Shown here: in pieces, positions 29,201 to 37,072 of the stretch
How the letters are laid out: every line of letters begins with the position of its first letter
How positions within the stretch are numbered: the first letter of the stretch is position 1
From: PGYR01 sp034670025
Lineage (GTDB): Bacteria > Bacteroidota > Ignavibacteria > Kapaibacteriales > UBA2268
Length of the DNA: 64,000 bases
Assembly (NCBI GenBank): GCA_034670025.1
Contig: JAXMOE010000001.1
Location: 930,001 to 994,000, forward strand
Reading direction: 5' to 3'
The notes under the pieces: generated by a model
Told to the model about the DNA's origin: nothing
Database searches by the model: none
Seen by the model: only the letters and a program-made list of their open reading frames with translations
Position numbers and translations under genes: made by a program

Positions 29201-29688
29201 TCGTGGTAACTCTTTGCTACATCTACTGCTTCATTGTAGTTGGAATTTACAATCGAGCGAGCGACCTCACCACCTCTACCACCTGATAAACAAATCAGAC
29301 CTTCGGAATACTCTTTCAGCAACTCCATATCAATTCGTGGCTTATAGTAAAAACCTTCCACAAATGCACGAGAACAAAGCTTAACCAAATTCTTGTACCC
29401 TTGCTTGTGTTTTGCTAACAAAACTAATCTATGGTATCGACGTTGATTTGGAGATTTTTCGAATCGACTACCAGGTGCTATGTACGCATCTACACCAATT
29501 AGCGGCTTTATTCCAGCTCGGGTTGCCTTCTGTTGGAAGTTAAAAGCTCCATAAAGCACACCATTATCCGTAAGTGCTACTCCTGGCTGCTCAAATTCGA
29601 CTGCCGATTCGACTAATTCGGAAGTTGTAGTCATTGCATCGAGCAAAGAGAAGTCAGTGTGATTATGTAAATGTATAAATTTTGACAT
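26194..29688 (-). CDS. dnaE: DNA polymerase III alpha subunit
   Basis: This is the replicative polymerase, 1164 residues, the usual size for DnaE. The N-terminal PHP domain opens with FIHLHNHTDFSLLD. The catalytic motif PDIDVDFADD is at about 397-406 with Asp398, 400 and 402, preceded by the GPGRGSAAGSIVAYALGIT loop near 357. The helix-hairpin-helix and OB-fold regions follow (ITVCAFISNMEVKMSKKGEPF around 990). The protein contains no exonuclease domain, so proofreading must come from a separate subunit. It heads the minus-strand operon that runs to the ftsH region. Confidence 0.97.
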   Translation of the reverse strand: MSKFIHLHNHTDFSLLDAMTTTSELVESAVEFEQPGVALTDNGVLYGAFNFQQKATRAGIKPLIGVDAYIAPGSRFEKSPNQRRYHRLVLLAKHKQGYKNLVKLCSRAFVEGFYYKPRIDMELLKEYSEGLICLSGGRGGEVARSIVNSNYNEAVDVAKSYHEVFGDDFYMQVQNHSLQFDDKVCEEVPKIARELGVKTVVTNDTFYKVKEHAVAHNVHLFIKDGGKNEVDVTNLRFGSDEFYIKSPQEMEQLFADNQEALDSTNEIFEKCDIDFKSKIYMPKFPIPETSPSENLEEYLKDLVYKGLDNRFDEITDEIRERTEFELKIINDMEFPGYFLVVADFIQAGRDMGVRVGPGRGSAAGSIVAYALGITNVDPLKYDLLFERFLNPDRNSMPDIDVDFADDKREKVIEYVRDKYGEESVAMIITFGTLSTRAVLSDVGRVLQVPFGDVKSITSKIPVVRGEVTKLAEAIELSELSFVKEKMKNPKNDEDKKIKQLIEYCLILEDRKRNDSIHAAGVIIAPSDVTDYIPVNMHKNAETASIKVATQFTMKEVESAGLIKMDFLGLRTLSIIENALSAIRRNHGVDIDIDAIPLDDKKTYEIFSEQKANAIFQFESQGMQEWLRKLKPQSIEELTAMNALYRPGPMDNIGEFINRKFGNSEITYLHEELKKSLEETYGIIVYQEQVMRIVQDVGGFTLAEADIARRAMGKKDLKTMDSLKSKFIDGGKEKGIADSLTSEIWELILKFAAYGFNKSHAVAYSLVAYQTAYLKAHYPAEFLAANMTAELNSQEKVVKLIDDAEQFDLEVLPPDINESTTYFEAKGKSIYFGLAGIKGVGVSVVEKILEVRDEKKFDSFADFCERVDEKAINRKTLESLISAGVFDKIEDGKRACLYEAIDMAIDFSKSFHNKETENIDSLFLGMAEEDVQKFKLPDVPEWGQKRRLIKEKEVLNFYISGHPLREYDALVKAFNKITFDQHPSELKSQEITVCAFISNMEVKMSKKGEPFAILTLEDYNYKAECLVWAKEYGRISHKLTKDKAILIEGTIREDEDNIKIYCSNAMDVEEAVDTYSDGYKIWIDLNDKEAEAKLDVLKNEFYDPNTAPKQIYFNIFDDSKEYKNCFKTEKFKIPLNLSVMGQLQELFNSKVSLIMKGQNGSKRYS

Positions 29689-29714
29689 TTTTTATTGCGA
29701 AAGTCTTAAATTTG
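29681..29714 (+). promoter_or_regulatory. Bacteroidota-type promoter for lpxB
   Basis: TTTG at 29681-29684 and TAAATTTG at 29707-29714 with a 22-bp spacer match the -33/-7 consensus. The -7 element ends 80 bp before the lpxB ATG. The -33 box overlaps the first codons of the divergent dnaE gene. Confidence 0.6.
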
Positions 29715-29794
29715 ATAATATTAAAATTATGAGTTTACTCATTCAGATAAAAAAATAGTTTTTACGGACTTGTCAACATAAGATTTTATACCCA

Positions 29795-30904
29795 ATGACG
29801 ACTAAAAATAAGAAAATATTTATCTCAGCTGGAGACCCTTCGGGGGATATTCACGCAGCTAATATGATGCGTGAGCTAATAGAGCTCAACCCAAATGTTG
29901 AGTTTGTTGGCATTGGTGGTCCCAAAATGCAAGAATTAGGACTAAAGCCAATAGTTGAGTTTGGAAGAATAAATGTCGTGGGCTTCTGGGAAGTAATAAA
30001 GAAATATAGATTTTTCAAGAAGTTAGAAAACAAAGCTAAGAGTATAATTTCAGACAATTCTATTGATTTGGTTTTACTAATTGATTATCCGGGCTTGAAC
30101 ATTCGACTCGCTAATTATGCAAAATCTAACTCCAAAAAAGTATGCTATTACATAGCTCCTCAGTTGTGGGCATGGGGTAAAAAGAGAGCCCAAAAATTAG
30201 CAGACTCTGTTGACAAATTGTTAGTTGTATTCCCATTTGAAGTTGACTTTTTCAAGCAATATGGCATAGACACAAACTTTGTTGGACATCCACTCTTAGA
30301 TTTAGATATTTTTGAAATTGATGAGAATACTAACAAAGAGCAAAATCAAGTCTGCCTTGTACCAGGAAGTAGAGAGCAGGAAGTAAAGCAGCATCTTGGT
30401 TTATTTTCGGAAATCATAGATAATTACAAAGGTGATTTCACATTTGCATTATCAAAATCTCCTTTTGTTAATGATGAAATATATAGTAATTTCAGCAACA
30501 AATACCCAAATGTCAAGCTATATAAAAACAGCAGAAGTGCAATGAGAGATAGTGATTTCGGAATAGTAAAAGCTGGAACTTCCACACTCGAAGCAGCACT
30601 ACTTGGATTGCCTTTTTTCACAATTTACAAGACTTCTACTACCTCATATTTACTTGGTAAATATTTGATTAATATCAACTTCCTATCAATGCCTAATATT
30701 TTATTAGATAAAAATGTCGTGGAAGAATTTATACAATCGGATGCCACACCAAGTAAAATAAATAAGATGTTGGAAAGGTTAGAAAATGATAGCAACTATG
30801 TTCAACAGATGAAAAGTGATTTCAATAAGATTCGTTCTATGCTTGGAAATAAATCAGCATGTGAACAAAGTGCTTCTATAATCAATAGCGAGTTTTTGCA
30901 ATGA
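29795..30904 (+). CDS. lpxB: Lipid-A-disaccharide synthase
   Basis: LpxB joins UDP-diacylglucosamine and lipid X to form the lipid A disaccharide at the inner-membrane face. The 369 residues show the N-terminal SAGDPSGDIHAANMM motif (11-25), GIGGPKMQELG near 39, the VLLIDYPGLNIRLA stretch and the C-terminal VKAGTSTLEAALLGLP sugar-nucleotide region. Length is normal for GT19. The stop overlaps the next start by 4 bp, which makes it the first gene of a lipid A operon. Confidence 0.97.
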   Translation: MTTKNKKIFISAGDPSGDIHAANMMRELIELNPNVEFVGIGGPKMQELGLKPIVEFGRINVVGFWEVIKKYRFFKKLENKAKSIISDNSIDLVLLIDYPGLNIRLANYAKSNSKKVCYYIAPQLWAWGKKRAQKLADSVDKLLVVFPFEVDFFKQYGIDTNFVGHPLLDLDIFEIDENTNKEQNQVCLVPGSREQEVKQHLGLFSEIIDNYKGDFTFALSKSPFVNDEIYSNFSNKYPNVKLYKNSRSAMRDSDFGIVKAGTSTLEAALLGLPFFTIYKTSTTSYLLGKYLININFLSMPNILLDKNVVEEFIQSDATPSKINKMLERLENDSNYVQQMKSDFNKIRSMLGNKSACEQSASIINSEFLQ

Positions 30905-31473
30905 GGAGAATTGGAATAACATTGCTCCTATTGCTTGCTTCAACTTGGAGAATAAAAGCACACGGCACACAGACCAGAGAACCGAAAGTAATCGCATTTT
31001 GGCACGGGGTTATGCTACCAGTGTGGTATTACCACAGAAAAGTATCCCATAAAGTGGCAGTTGTGAGCAAAAGCAGAGATGGGCAAGTATTATCCTCAAT
31101 TCTGAGAAAATTAAAATATACACTCATTCGTGGCTCATCTTCCAAAGATGGAAAGGTAGTATTAGAACGTGCAACGAACTTAGCCAGTTCTCACAGAGTA
31201 CTAATTACTCCCGATGGACCGCGTGGGCCTCATAAAAAAATGAAAGTCGGAGCAATCCTAATAGCAAGTAGAGCCAAAGTGCCATTCCAACACTGCACAG
31301 TTAAGTGTAAGTATGCCATCAACTTGAAAAGTTGGGATAAGTTTACAGTACCGCTCCCATTTGCAAAAGTGCATTTACACTTTTCAGATCCTGTAATGAT
31401 AGAAAGCACTGAAGACCGGGAAAAAACAACACAGCTAATGAAACAGATAGAAACAGAGATGAATAAATTATAA
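30901..31473 (+). CDS. DUF374 lysophospholipid-acyltransferase-like protein
   Basis: The 190-residue protein has the DUF374 motifs in order: FWHGVMLPVWYY near 34-45, SKSRDGQVLSSILRKL near 57, RGSSSKDG near 78 and TPDGPRGPHKKMKVG near 104. The family is related to PlsC-type acyltransferases and is often found in lipid A operons of Gram-negative bacteria. The position between lpxB and lpxK, with 4-bp and 1-bp overlaps, supports acyl transfer to lipid A or its core, but the exact acceptor is unknown. One N-terminal hydrophobic segment would hold it at the inner membrane. Confidence 0.88.
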   Translation: MRRIGITLLLLLASTWRIKAHGTQTREPKVIAFWHGVMLPVWYYHRKVSHKVAVVSKSRDGQVLSSILRKLKYTLIRGSSSKDGKVVLERATNLASSHRVLITPDGPRGPHKKMKVGAILIASRAKVPFQHCTVKCKYAINLKSWDKFTVPLPFAKVHLHFSDPVMIESTEDREKTTQLMKQIETEMNKL

Positions 31474-32435
31474 TGTTAGTCCTAAGCTACATATTTGGTT
31501 TTATAATCTGGGTTCGCTCTTTACTTTATAAGTTTGGAATTATAAAGCAATACAAGTCCAAGAGCTTTGTGATTTCAACTGGTAACATTATAGCTGGTGG
31601 AACAGGTAAAACACCTATTATAATACATATAGCAAACTTTCTTAAGAATAAGAAAATTAGAGTTGGAATAGTTTCTGGTGGTTACAGAAGAAAAGAATAC
31701 GGCTTCAAAGTAGTTCACGATGGATACAAAATTTGCTCTACCGTAGCTGAATCAGGTGATGAGGCATTGATGATTGCCGAACAAACAGACACTGTATTAG
31801 TAGTCGATGATAAGAAGTATAAAGCATTAGAAAAACTTGATAAAATGTTCGATGTAGATGTAGTATTAATCGATGATGGTTTCCAACACAGAAAAATCGA
31901 TAGAGATTTAGATATAGTTATAATCAATCAACGCACATTGGACGAAAAGTACTATCTGCCAAAGGGTTATCTGCGTGAAAAGAGAAGTAGTTTAAAACGA
32001 GCTGATATATTATTAGCAAGAGATATTGACAAGAAAGAACTCGAAAGTTTTGAGAAACCTACATTTGAGTTTAATGCAAATATTAGCCCATATCATGTGA
32101 ACGAAACTCGCTCAGTTGTAATAACAGCTATTGCAAATCCAGATAATTTCGTTAACTTTTTGAAAACTAATAAGGCAAATATTGCAAGAGTTTTTGACTA
32201 CAAAGACCATCACTTCTTTACAAAGAAAGACATGGAAGAGGTGATTAAGTATTGCAATTGGAAAGATATAAACAGAATATATACGACAGAAAAAGACAAA
32301 GTAAAACTCATACTATTCACTAAACTATTCGAAGATAATTCAATCTCAGTCTTCACTATTCCTATGGGATTGGAGTTTAGAGATGAAGCAAATTTTGAAA
32401 AACACATTCTTGAGAAAATAAATGAAAAATCTTAA
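31473..32435 (+). CDS. lpxK: Tetraacyldisaccharide 4'-kinase
   Basis: LpxK phosphorylates the 4' position of the lipid A disaccharide. The 320 residues carry an N-terminal membrane helix, the P-loop AGGTGKT at 41-47, the DDGFQHRKIDRDLDIVIIN block near 130-148 and a C-terminal TTEKDKVKL motif. The size is normal. It overlaps the previous stop by 1 bp and the following lipoprotein gene by 14 bp, so the whole set is a single transcript. Confidence 0.96.
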   Translation: MLVLSYIFGFIIWVRSLLYKFGIIKQYKSKSFVISTGNIIAGGTGKTPIIIHIANFLKNKKIRVGIVSGGYRRKEYGFKVVHDGYKICSTVAESGDEALMIAEQTDTVLVVDDKKYKALEKLDKMFDVDVVLIDDGFQHRKIDRDLDIVIINQRTLDEKYYLPKGYLREKRSSLKRADILLARDIDKKELESFEKPTFEFNANISPYHVNETRSVVITAIANPDNFVNFLKTNKANIARVFDYKDHHFFTKKDMEEVIKYCNWKDINRIYTTEKDKVKLILFTKLFEDNSISVFTIPMGLEFRDEANFEKHILEKINEKS

Positions 32436-33204
32436 TAAAATTATACTCCTCGCATTAGCATCACTATTTATACTAACATCTTGCTCCGAAGAACCACTGA
32501 CCATAGTCCTGTCAAAAGGAAGTGGTGGCAAATCTTATGAAAATTACTCTAAGTGGTTAGAAAAATATGATGATAATGTAATTATCGTTGATATGTACAG
32601 CGTTGAAAACCCAGAAGAAGCAATGACCAATGCTGATGCGTTAGTGCTAACTGGTGGTCCCGATGTTCACCCTGGCAGATTCGACAAGCCGTACGAGACG
32701 GACAGATGCTCGATAGATGAAGACCGTGATTCACTCGAATTCCAATTGCTACAATATGCTTTGCTTAAGAAAATGCCTATACTTGGTATTTGTAGAGGCC
32801 AACAGCTAATCAACGTTGCATTAGGTGGCTCACTAATCATCGACATACCAGCGGATATGCCAAATGCTGTTACACATCAAATTGATGAAGGCGATGCAAA
32901 ACACAAAGTAATGTTAGAAGATGGCTCAAAGATAAAGGAATTAGCTGGAGTGGACGAAGCCGTAGTAAATAGCAATCACCACCAAGCAGTTGACAAGCTA
33001 TCGAAAGAGCTGAAACCCACTGGCTACACAGCGGACGGAATAATAGAAGCTTATGAGTGGAAAGATGTTTCTTTCAAAAGCTGGCTTATGGCAGTGCAAT
33101 GGCACCCAGAAAGATTAGATACTGAACATCCTCTCTCTGCCCCACTTGCAGAGTCATTTATTGATGCGGCTTATACTTATAGAAAGAAGATTAAGAATAA
33201 GTAA
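32422..33204 (+). CDS. Lipoprotein with class I amidotransferase/peptidase C26 fold
   Basis: A lipoprotein signal peptide ends at LTSC with Cys21. The rest matches the gamma-glutamyl-GABA hydrolase group: nucleophile C124 in GICRGQQLINVALGG, SNHHQAV near 184, and the His/Glu pair in VQWHPE (H228, E230). Such enzymes hydrolyse gamma-glutamyl bonds. A membrane-anchored periplasmic form is unusual, because PuuD-type hydrolases are cytoplasmic. Its overlap with lpxK suggests envelope work, for example on gamma-glutamyl peptides, but this is inference. Confidence 0.88.
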   Translation: MKNLNKIILLALASLFILTSCSEEPLTIVLSKGSGGKSYENYSKWLEKYDDNVIIVDMYSVENPEEAMTNADALVLTGGPDVHPGRFDKPYETDRCSIDEDRDSLEFQLLQYALLKKMPILGICRGQQLINVALGGSLIIDIPADMPNAVTHQIDEGDAKHKVMLEDGSKIKELAGVDEAVVNSNHHQAVDKLSKELKPTGYTADGIIEAYEWKDVSFKSWLMAVQWHPERLDTEHPLSAPLAESFIDAAYTYRKKIKNK

Positions 33205-33213
33205 AGAATACCC

Positions 33214-33237
33214 AACAATGGGTTGCAACCCATTGTT
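33214..33237. repeat. Perfect 24-bp palindrome (REP-like)
   Basis: AACAATGGGTTG is followed directly by its own reverse complement. It lies 10 bp after a stop codon, in a GC-richer stretch unlike the surrounding DNA, and resembles dispersed extragenic palindromes of Bacteroidota. It could also act as an RNA hairpin that ends or protects the lpx transcript. Confidence 0.6.
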
Positions 33238-33257
33238 ACAATACTTTATTTTCCTGG

Positions 33258-33287
33258 ACTCTTCGGATGCTAAGGCATCCTCTGAGT
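33258..33287. repeat. Second hairpin of the intergenic element
   Basis: GGATGC/GCATCC close a TAAG loop (33265-33280), and an outer ACTC/GAGT pairing (33258-33261, 33284-33287) is separated by a 3-by-3 internal loop. Together with the 24-bp palindrome it fills the 124-bp gap between two convergent genes; no T-run follows it. Confidence 0.45.
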
Positions 33288-33328
33288 GACGGGGTGATTT
33301 GTCTTCTCAGTCCTCGTATTGCCTGGAA

Positions 33329-35299
33329 TCAATCAAAATTAAACCTCAGCTGGAAAATAAGCTGTGTTCTGTTGTTCTCATCTATCTCATCATATCCGCT
33401 GCCAATGCTTGCATCACGATTTACAAACAAGTGATTCAACCGCACCCAAACGTCTAAGAATTCCAATGGCTCGTATTTTACGAATGCACTGATGCTATTT
33501 CCGCTATTATAAAACGGATAAACATACGCCAGCCCTGGCACTTGGTACTGATACGCATAAACAACTGACTCAAAGCTGTCCGTGTTAAAATTGATATAGT
33601 TTATCCCATAGTATAAGTTATTACCCCTGTCCCTTTTGCGAATATCAAGCATAATCAGATTACCTGACTCCGTGTCAACAATATCATTGAATGTATAAGA
33701 ATACTCCGTTCTCCCTCTTAGCGAAAGTGTAGATGTAAGTTTTGTGTTTACCTCTAATCTGATATGCATTTTGTTGTTTGGTACTGTTATCCTCGAATTA
33801 TATACCTCATCATCGCGAAACGAATCATCTTTTTGCTCATAGTTCAAGCGAAGAGTATAATTCGTTTTACTCGTCCCATAGAAAGCATTCACAAAATACT
33901 GTATTCCTTTTACTGGCTGGTTCGTTGTGAATGTGTTCAATATAGTAGAATACATATCAACAAAAGCCGATAAGTCTAACTTATCACGTGAGTAAGACAA
34001 CCCAGTCAATATCGCTTTTTCATTCGCCACAAAGCTCTGCTCACCAAAATTTGAAGCATAAGGAGCTCGGTAATCTTCGTGAGCATATCGGCCTTCTATC
34101 ATAAATGAGACATTGTCAGACACATTATTGAGATAATTCAACCGAGCTGATGGGTTGTTGTTTATATCAAAACTAGTCTCAAATTTCGTAGCTGTGTAAT
34201 CAGTATTATAGTTCCCATAAATAGAACTCAACATCCCCTCTTGCCCTTGAAATGTGCTAAACGAGTTGGAGCTAATGGGTATATCATATTTCAAATAAGT
34301 ACTCAGAACACCAAAACTGATGTTGTTCAGATTTGCTTCCACATTAGCACCGTATAGCTGTTCATTGAGTATTCCTTTCTTTTGCAGCTCCGTTTCTGTC
34401 CTAAAATAACCAGATTTGTAAACTGAACTTACTATTCCTTCCTCTTCCTTATATGTGGCGGCTCTGTTAGTATTCCCAACAAAACCCCGCAAGACTATAT
34501 TGTTGAAATAATTGTAGTTGTGAGTGTACTCTAAGAACCCTCCACGGAAGAAATTACTCTCCAATGTGGAGCGATTTACCTTTGCCCCATATCCATATTC
34601 AGTAGATGTATTGATGAAATCTGTACCCTTCAAACTCAAAAAACTCTGGTCATACAAGTTACCCAATCCAAAAAATAAGTTATAATCCCCTGCTATCATT
34701 TTCAGATTTTCATAATTGTATTCCAACCCCACACTAGTGAAGTCCAGCACTTCCAACTCACCAGCATCTTTATCAGAAATAGCACTCAACTCTAACCCAT
34801 CATACTTTACATTCAGCTTTTGGTAAAGGTCTAACCTGCTCCCTTGGTATTTTTCTCTTACGAAACCGTCTTCTTTCTGTATTGTGCTGTGATTCCTCAC
34901 AGTGTATGTTGTCCCTTCTCGCTTTTTTCTACTTTTATCAATGGTCATAGTATTGATGAGTATATGTTTGATAAACTCATCGGTGGGGAGTGAGTTAATT
35001 GCATTGAATAGCTGAGACTTATTAGTGTAAGGGCGTTTCTTTTGAAGCTGATTGAACATCTCCCTACTTACCAAAGGTATATCTTCCAGTTTAGTAATTA
35101 TTGCACTATTTATATTGAGTGGATATTTGCTATAGTAGGAATACAAGTCTTGAATCTGGGATATGTCTAATCTATTCTTATACATTGGGTTGAGCTCACC
35201 CATATATTTTTCTAACAGCAGATCGAAATCATCGGCAATGATAATTGTGGGCAGAAGAAATATTAGTAGCACTCTAATCAAAGCCATAAGCCAAGCCAA
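33329..35299 (-). CDS. Helix-hairpin-helix domain outer-membrane barrel protein
   Basis: A signal peptide (residues 1-22) is followed by a ComEA-like helix-hairpin-helix segment at about 55-110 (PLNINSAIITKLEDIPLVS, then KKRPYTNKSQLFNAI). The remaining 500 or so residues alternate short strands with Tyr/Asn-rich loops and end in LIFQLRFNFD, as in large outer-membrane barrels. This two-part design is common in Bacteroidota but of unknown function. The 3' end of the neighbouring barrel gene overlaps its start by 26 bp on the same strand, so they are probably co-expressed. Confidence 0.75.
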   Translation of the reverse strand: MAWLMALIRVLLIFLLPTIIIADDFDLLLEKYMGELNPMYKNRLDISQIQDLYSYYSKYPLNINSAIITKLEDIPLVSREMFNQLQKKRPYTNKSQLFNAINSLPTDEFIKHILINTMTIDKSRKKREGTTYTVRNHSTIQKEDGFVREKYQGSRLDLYQKLNVKYDGLELSAISDKDAGELEVLDFTSVGLEYNYENLKMIAGDYNLFFGLGNLYDQSFLSLKGTDFINTSTEYGYGAKVNRSTLESNFFRGGFLEYTHNYNYFNNIVLRGFVGNTNRAATYKEEEGIVSSVYKSGYFRTETELQKKGILNEQLYGANVEANLNNISFGVLSTYLKYDIPISSNSFSTFQGQEGMLSSIYGNYNTDYTATKFETSFDINNNPSARLNYLNNVSDNVSFMIEGRYAHEDYRAPYASNFGEQSFVANEKAILTGLSYSRDKLDLSAFVDMYSTILNTFTTNQPVKGIQYFVNAFYGTSKTNYTLRLNYEQKDDSFRDDEVYNSRITVPNNKMHIRLEVNTKLTSTLSLRGRTEYSYTFNDIVDTESGNLIMLDIRKRDRGNNLYYGINYINFNTDSFESVVYAYQYQVPGLAYVYPFYNSGNSISAFVKYEPLEFLDVWVRLNHLFVNRDASIGSGYDEIDENNRTQLIFQLRFNFD

Positions 35300-36086
35300 A
35301 TTTGTGAGTAGCTCCCAAGTAATTATGATAATTAATATCGTAAACTATCTGAAGTCCATCAAAAGTATTTATCAGTAGATTAGCTTCAATCATCTGTGGG
35401 TTAGTGAGGTAACTAACACTCGCCGTCAACCAATCATCTAAATTATGGGCAACACCGAGCATCATTCCTGTAGTGCTCTCTAAGTAGATTTGAGTACCAA
35501 CTTGCAAAATAAAATCATCTTCAATTTCATAAAGCAGTCCAAAATTTGCCTCTTGCCTTACCGTATGGCTCTCACTTTCATATCTATCATTTAGCAGATT
35601 AGTAAATGCAAACCCAGCTCTTAGATCATCGTCTAACTCAACTATTCCACTGAGGTTTATATCAAACTTATCATAAGACTGAAAGTTTTCTATATTCATA
35701 AATGAATAGTTGAATGTAATAGCCGTAGTCAATCTGCTTATCAATTTTGTTCCTGCCGAATACGATATATTGGAGCGATTGAAGTTATCCGAAAAAGTAC
35801 CACCATAAGTTGCAAAATGGAATACACTGCCTGTTTCATAAGATACATAGACATTATTATAATTCAGACCTCGTAAACCAAAACTATTTGGCGTGTAACT
35901 AATAGCAATGTTATTTCGTTTTATAAACTGTAACTTAGTTGGGTTATCTACCACATCGAGAGTAGAAACAGAATAGACAACAGATTTTATATTTGGTGAG
36001 TTATCATTAGCAAACACTACTACTTGGCAGAAAATGCTAAGAGTAATTACTAAAATTTTCAATCTATTTGTTAGAATTCTATCCAT
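35274..36086 (-). CDS. PorV/PorQ-like outer-membrane barrel protein
   Basis: From the ATG at 36086 the protein has 270 residues: a signal peptide (LKILVITLSIFCQVVVFA), then about 240 residues of amphipathic strands ending in FGLAYGFD. The early pattern FIKRNNIAISYTPNSFGLRG and the strand arrangement resemble the PorV/PorQ (UPF0164) family, in which T9SS outer-membrane components are found; the assignment is tentative. The frame extends to 36110, but the divergent promoter for the PorD-like gene occupies that segment, so the later ATG is preferred. It overlaps the downstream HHH-barrel gene by 26 bp. Confidence 0.65.
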   Translation of the reverse strand: MDRILTNRLKILVITLSIFCQVVVFANDNSPNIKSVVYSVSTLDVVDNPTKLQFIKRNNIAISYTPNSFGLRGLNYNNVYVSYETGSVFHFATYGGTFSDNFNRSNISYSAGTKLISRLTTAITFNYSFMNIENFQSYDKFDINLSGIVELDDDLRAGFAFTNLLNDRYESESHTVRQEANFGLLYEIEDDFILQVGTQIYLESTTGMMLGVAHNLDDWLTASVSYLTNPQMIEANLLINTFDGLQIVYDINYHNYLGATHKFGLAYGFD

Positions 36087-36099
36087 TATGTTATCTTTG
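36067..36099 (+). promoter_or_regulatory. Bacteroidota-type promoter for the PorD-like gene
   Basis: TTTG at 36067-36070, a 21-bp spacer and TATCTTTG at 36092-36099 match both consensus boxes exactly. The element ends 32 bp before the ATG at 36132. Confidence 0.72.
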
Positions 36100-36131
36100 T
36101 AGAACTTCAATATAAATAAAATTATAGAATT

Positions 36132-37028
36132 ATGATTAGAATAGCATTATTATTAGCAGTGGTTGTCGCAATATCAGGTAATATTTTTGCACAAGAAATA
36201 GAAGCCAATGTAAATGTAAACACCGAATTGTTGGATCAAGAATACAGAGTCAATGTTTCTACTATGGAACAAGACTTAGAAAACTACATCAATTCAACTC
36301 AATATTTAGATACAGAGTGGGAAGGCCGTAAGATTCCAGTTGATATATCTATCGTTGTTTCTGGCGGATACAACAACAGATACCAAGCGAGAGTTTTCAT
36401 TGCTTCTAACAGATACATCTATGGACAAGACGATGGCAAATCAGTTGTTATGAAAATAGCTGATGACCAGTGGTCTTTTGACTACGCCCGTGGTGCTTAT
36501 TTCAACTATGATTTGAACAGATACAACGAATTTTCGAGTTTAATTGATTTCTATATGTTAGCAATTATCGGATTAGATTTAGATACTTATGAGACACTCG
36601 GTGGCAACCCAGCTTACAGCAAAGCGAGAAGATTGGCAGGAGTAGCTGCTTCTAATGATATAGCTGGTTTTGATACCTATGTTAAACCTGGTGAATTTAC
36701 AAAGTTTGCACTTATATCTGAACTTACTGATTTGAGATATGAAGATTTGAGAATACTCTTCTTCGAATATTATGTTGATGGATTAGATATGATGTCAGAA
36801 GACAGAGAGAAAGGATTAGAAAATCTTCGTTCAATCATAGCGAACATTGCTTTCTTCAAAAAAGAGAAAATGGTAGGGCCAAGTATATTACTTCAAGCGT
36901 TCACTGACTCAAAAGCAAGAGAGTTAGGAGCTACATTCGAAGGATACAAAGACCCCACTGTATTCAAAGATTTGAAATACTTAGCACCTAGTAGCACTAC
37001 TATTTTTGAACAACACGAAAATAAATAA
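36132..37028 (+). CDS. porD: DUF4835 family protein (PorD-like, type IX secretion)
   Basis: The 298 residues have a signal peptide ending at NIFAQ, then the DUF4835 opening (VNVNTELLDQ, later FINSTQ-type NYINSTQYLDTEW). Members are called PorD and are required for or associated with the T9SS; that link comes from the family, not from this sequence. The central YFNYDLNRYNEFSSLIDFYMLAIIGLD stretch, split around residue 130, is also typical. The gene has its own promoter, is divergent from a PorV/Q-like gene and ends at a two-way terminator. Confidence 0.85.
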   Translation: MIRIALLLAVVVAISGNIFAQEIEANVNVNTELLDQEYRVNVSTMEQDLENYINSTQYLDTEWEGRKIPVDISIVVSGGYNNRYQARVFIASNRYIYGQDDGKSVVMKIADDQWSFDYARGAYFNYDLNRYNEFSSLIDFYMLAIIGLDLDTYETLGGNPAYSKARRLAGVAASNDIAGFDTYVKPGEFTKFALISELTDLRYEDLRILFFEYYVDGLDMMSEDREKGLENLRSIIANIAFFKKEKMVGPSILLQAFTDSKARELGATFEGYKDPTVFKDLKYLAPSSTTIFEQHENK

Positions 37029-37035
37029 CTATAAA

Positions 37036-37062
37036 AAAAGGAGTCAGTTTTTGACTCCTTTT
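37036..37062. terminator. Bidirectional terminator
   Basis: An 11-bp perfect stem (AAAAGGAGTCA with TGACTCCTTTT) around a 5-base loop lies between two convergent genes. A-rich and T-rich arms give a U-tail in both directions. Confidence 0.88.
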
Positions 37063-37072
37063 AATATACAAC

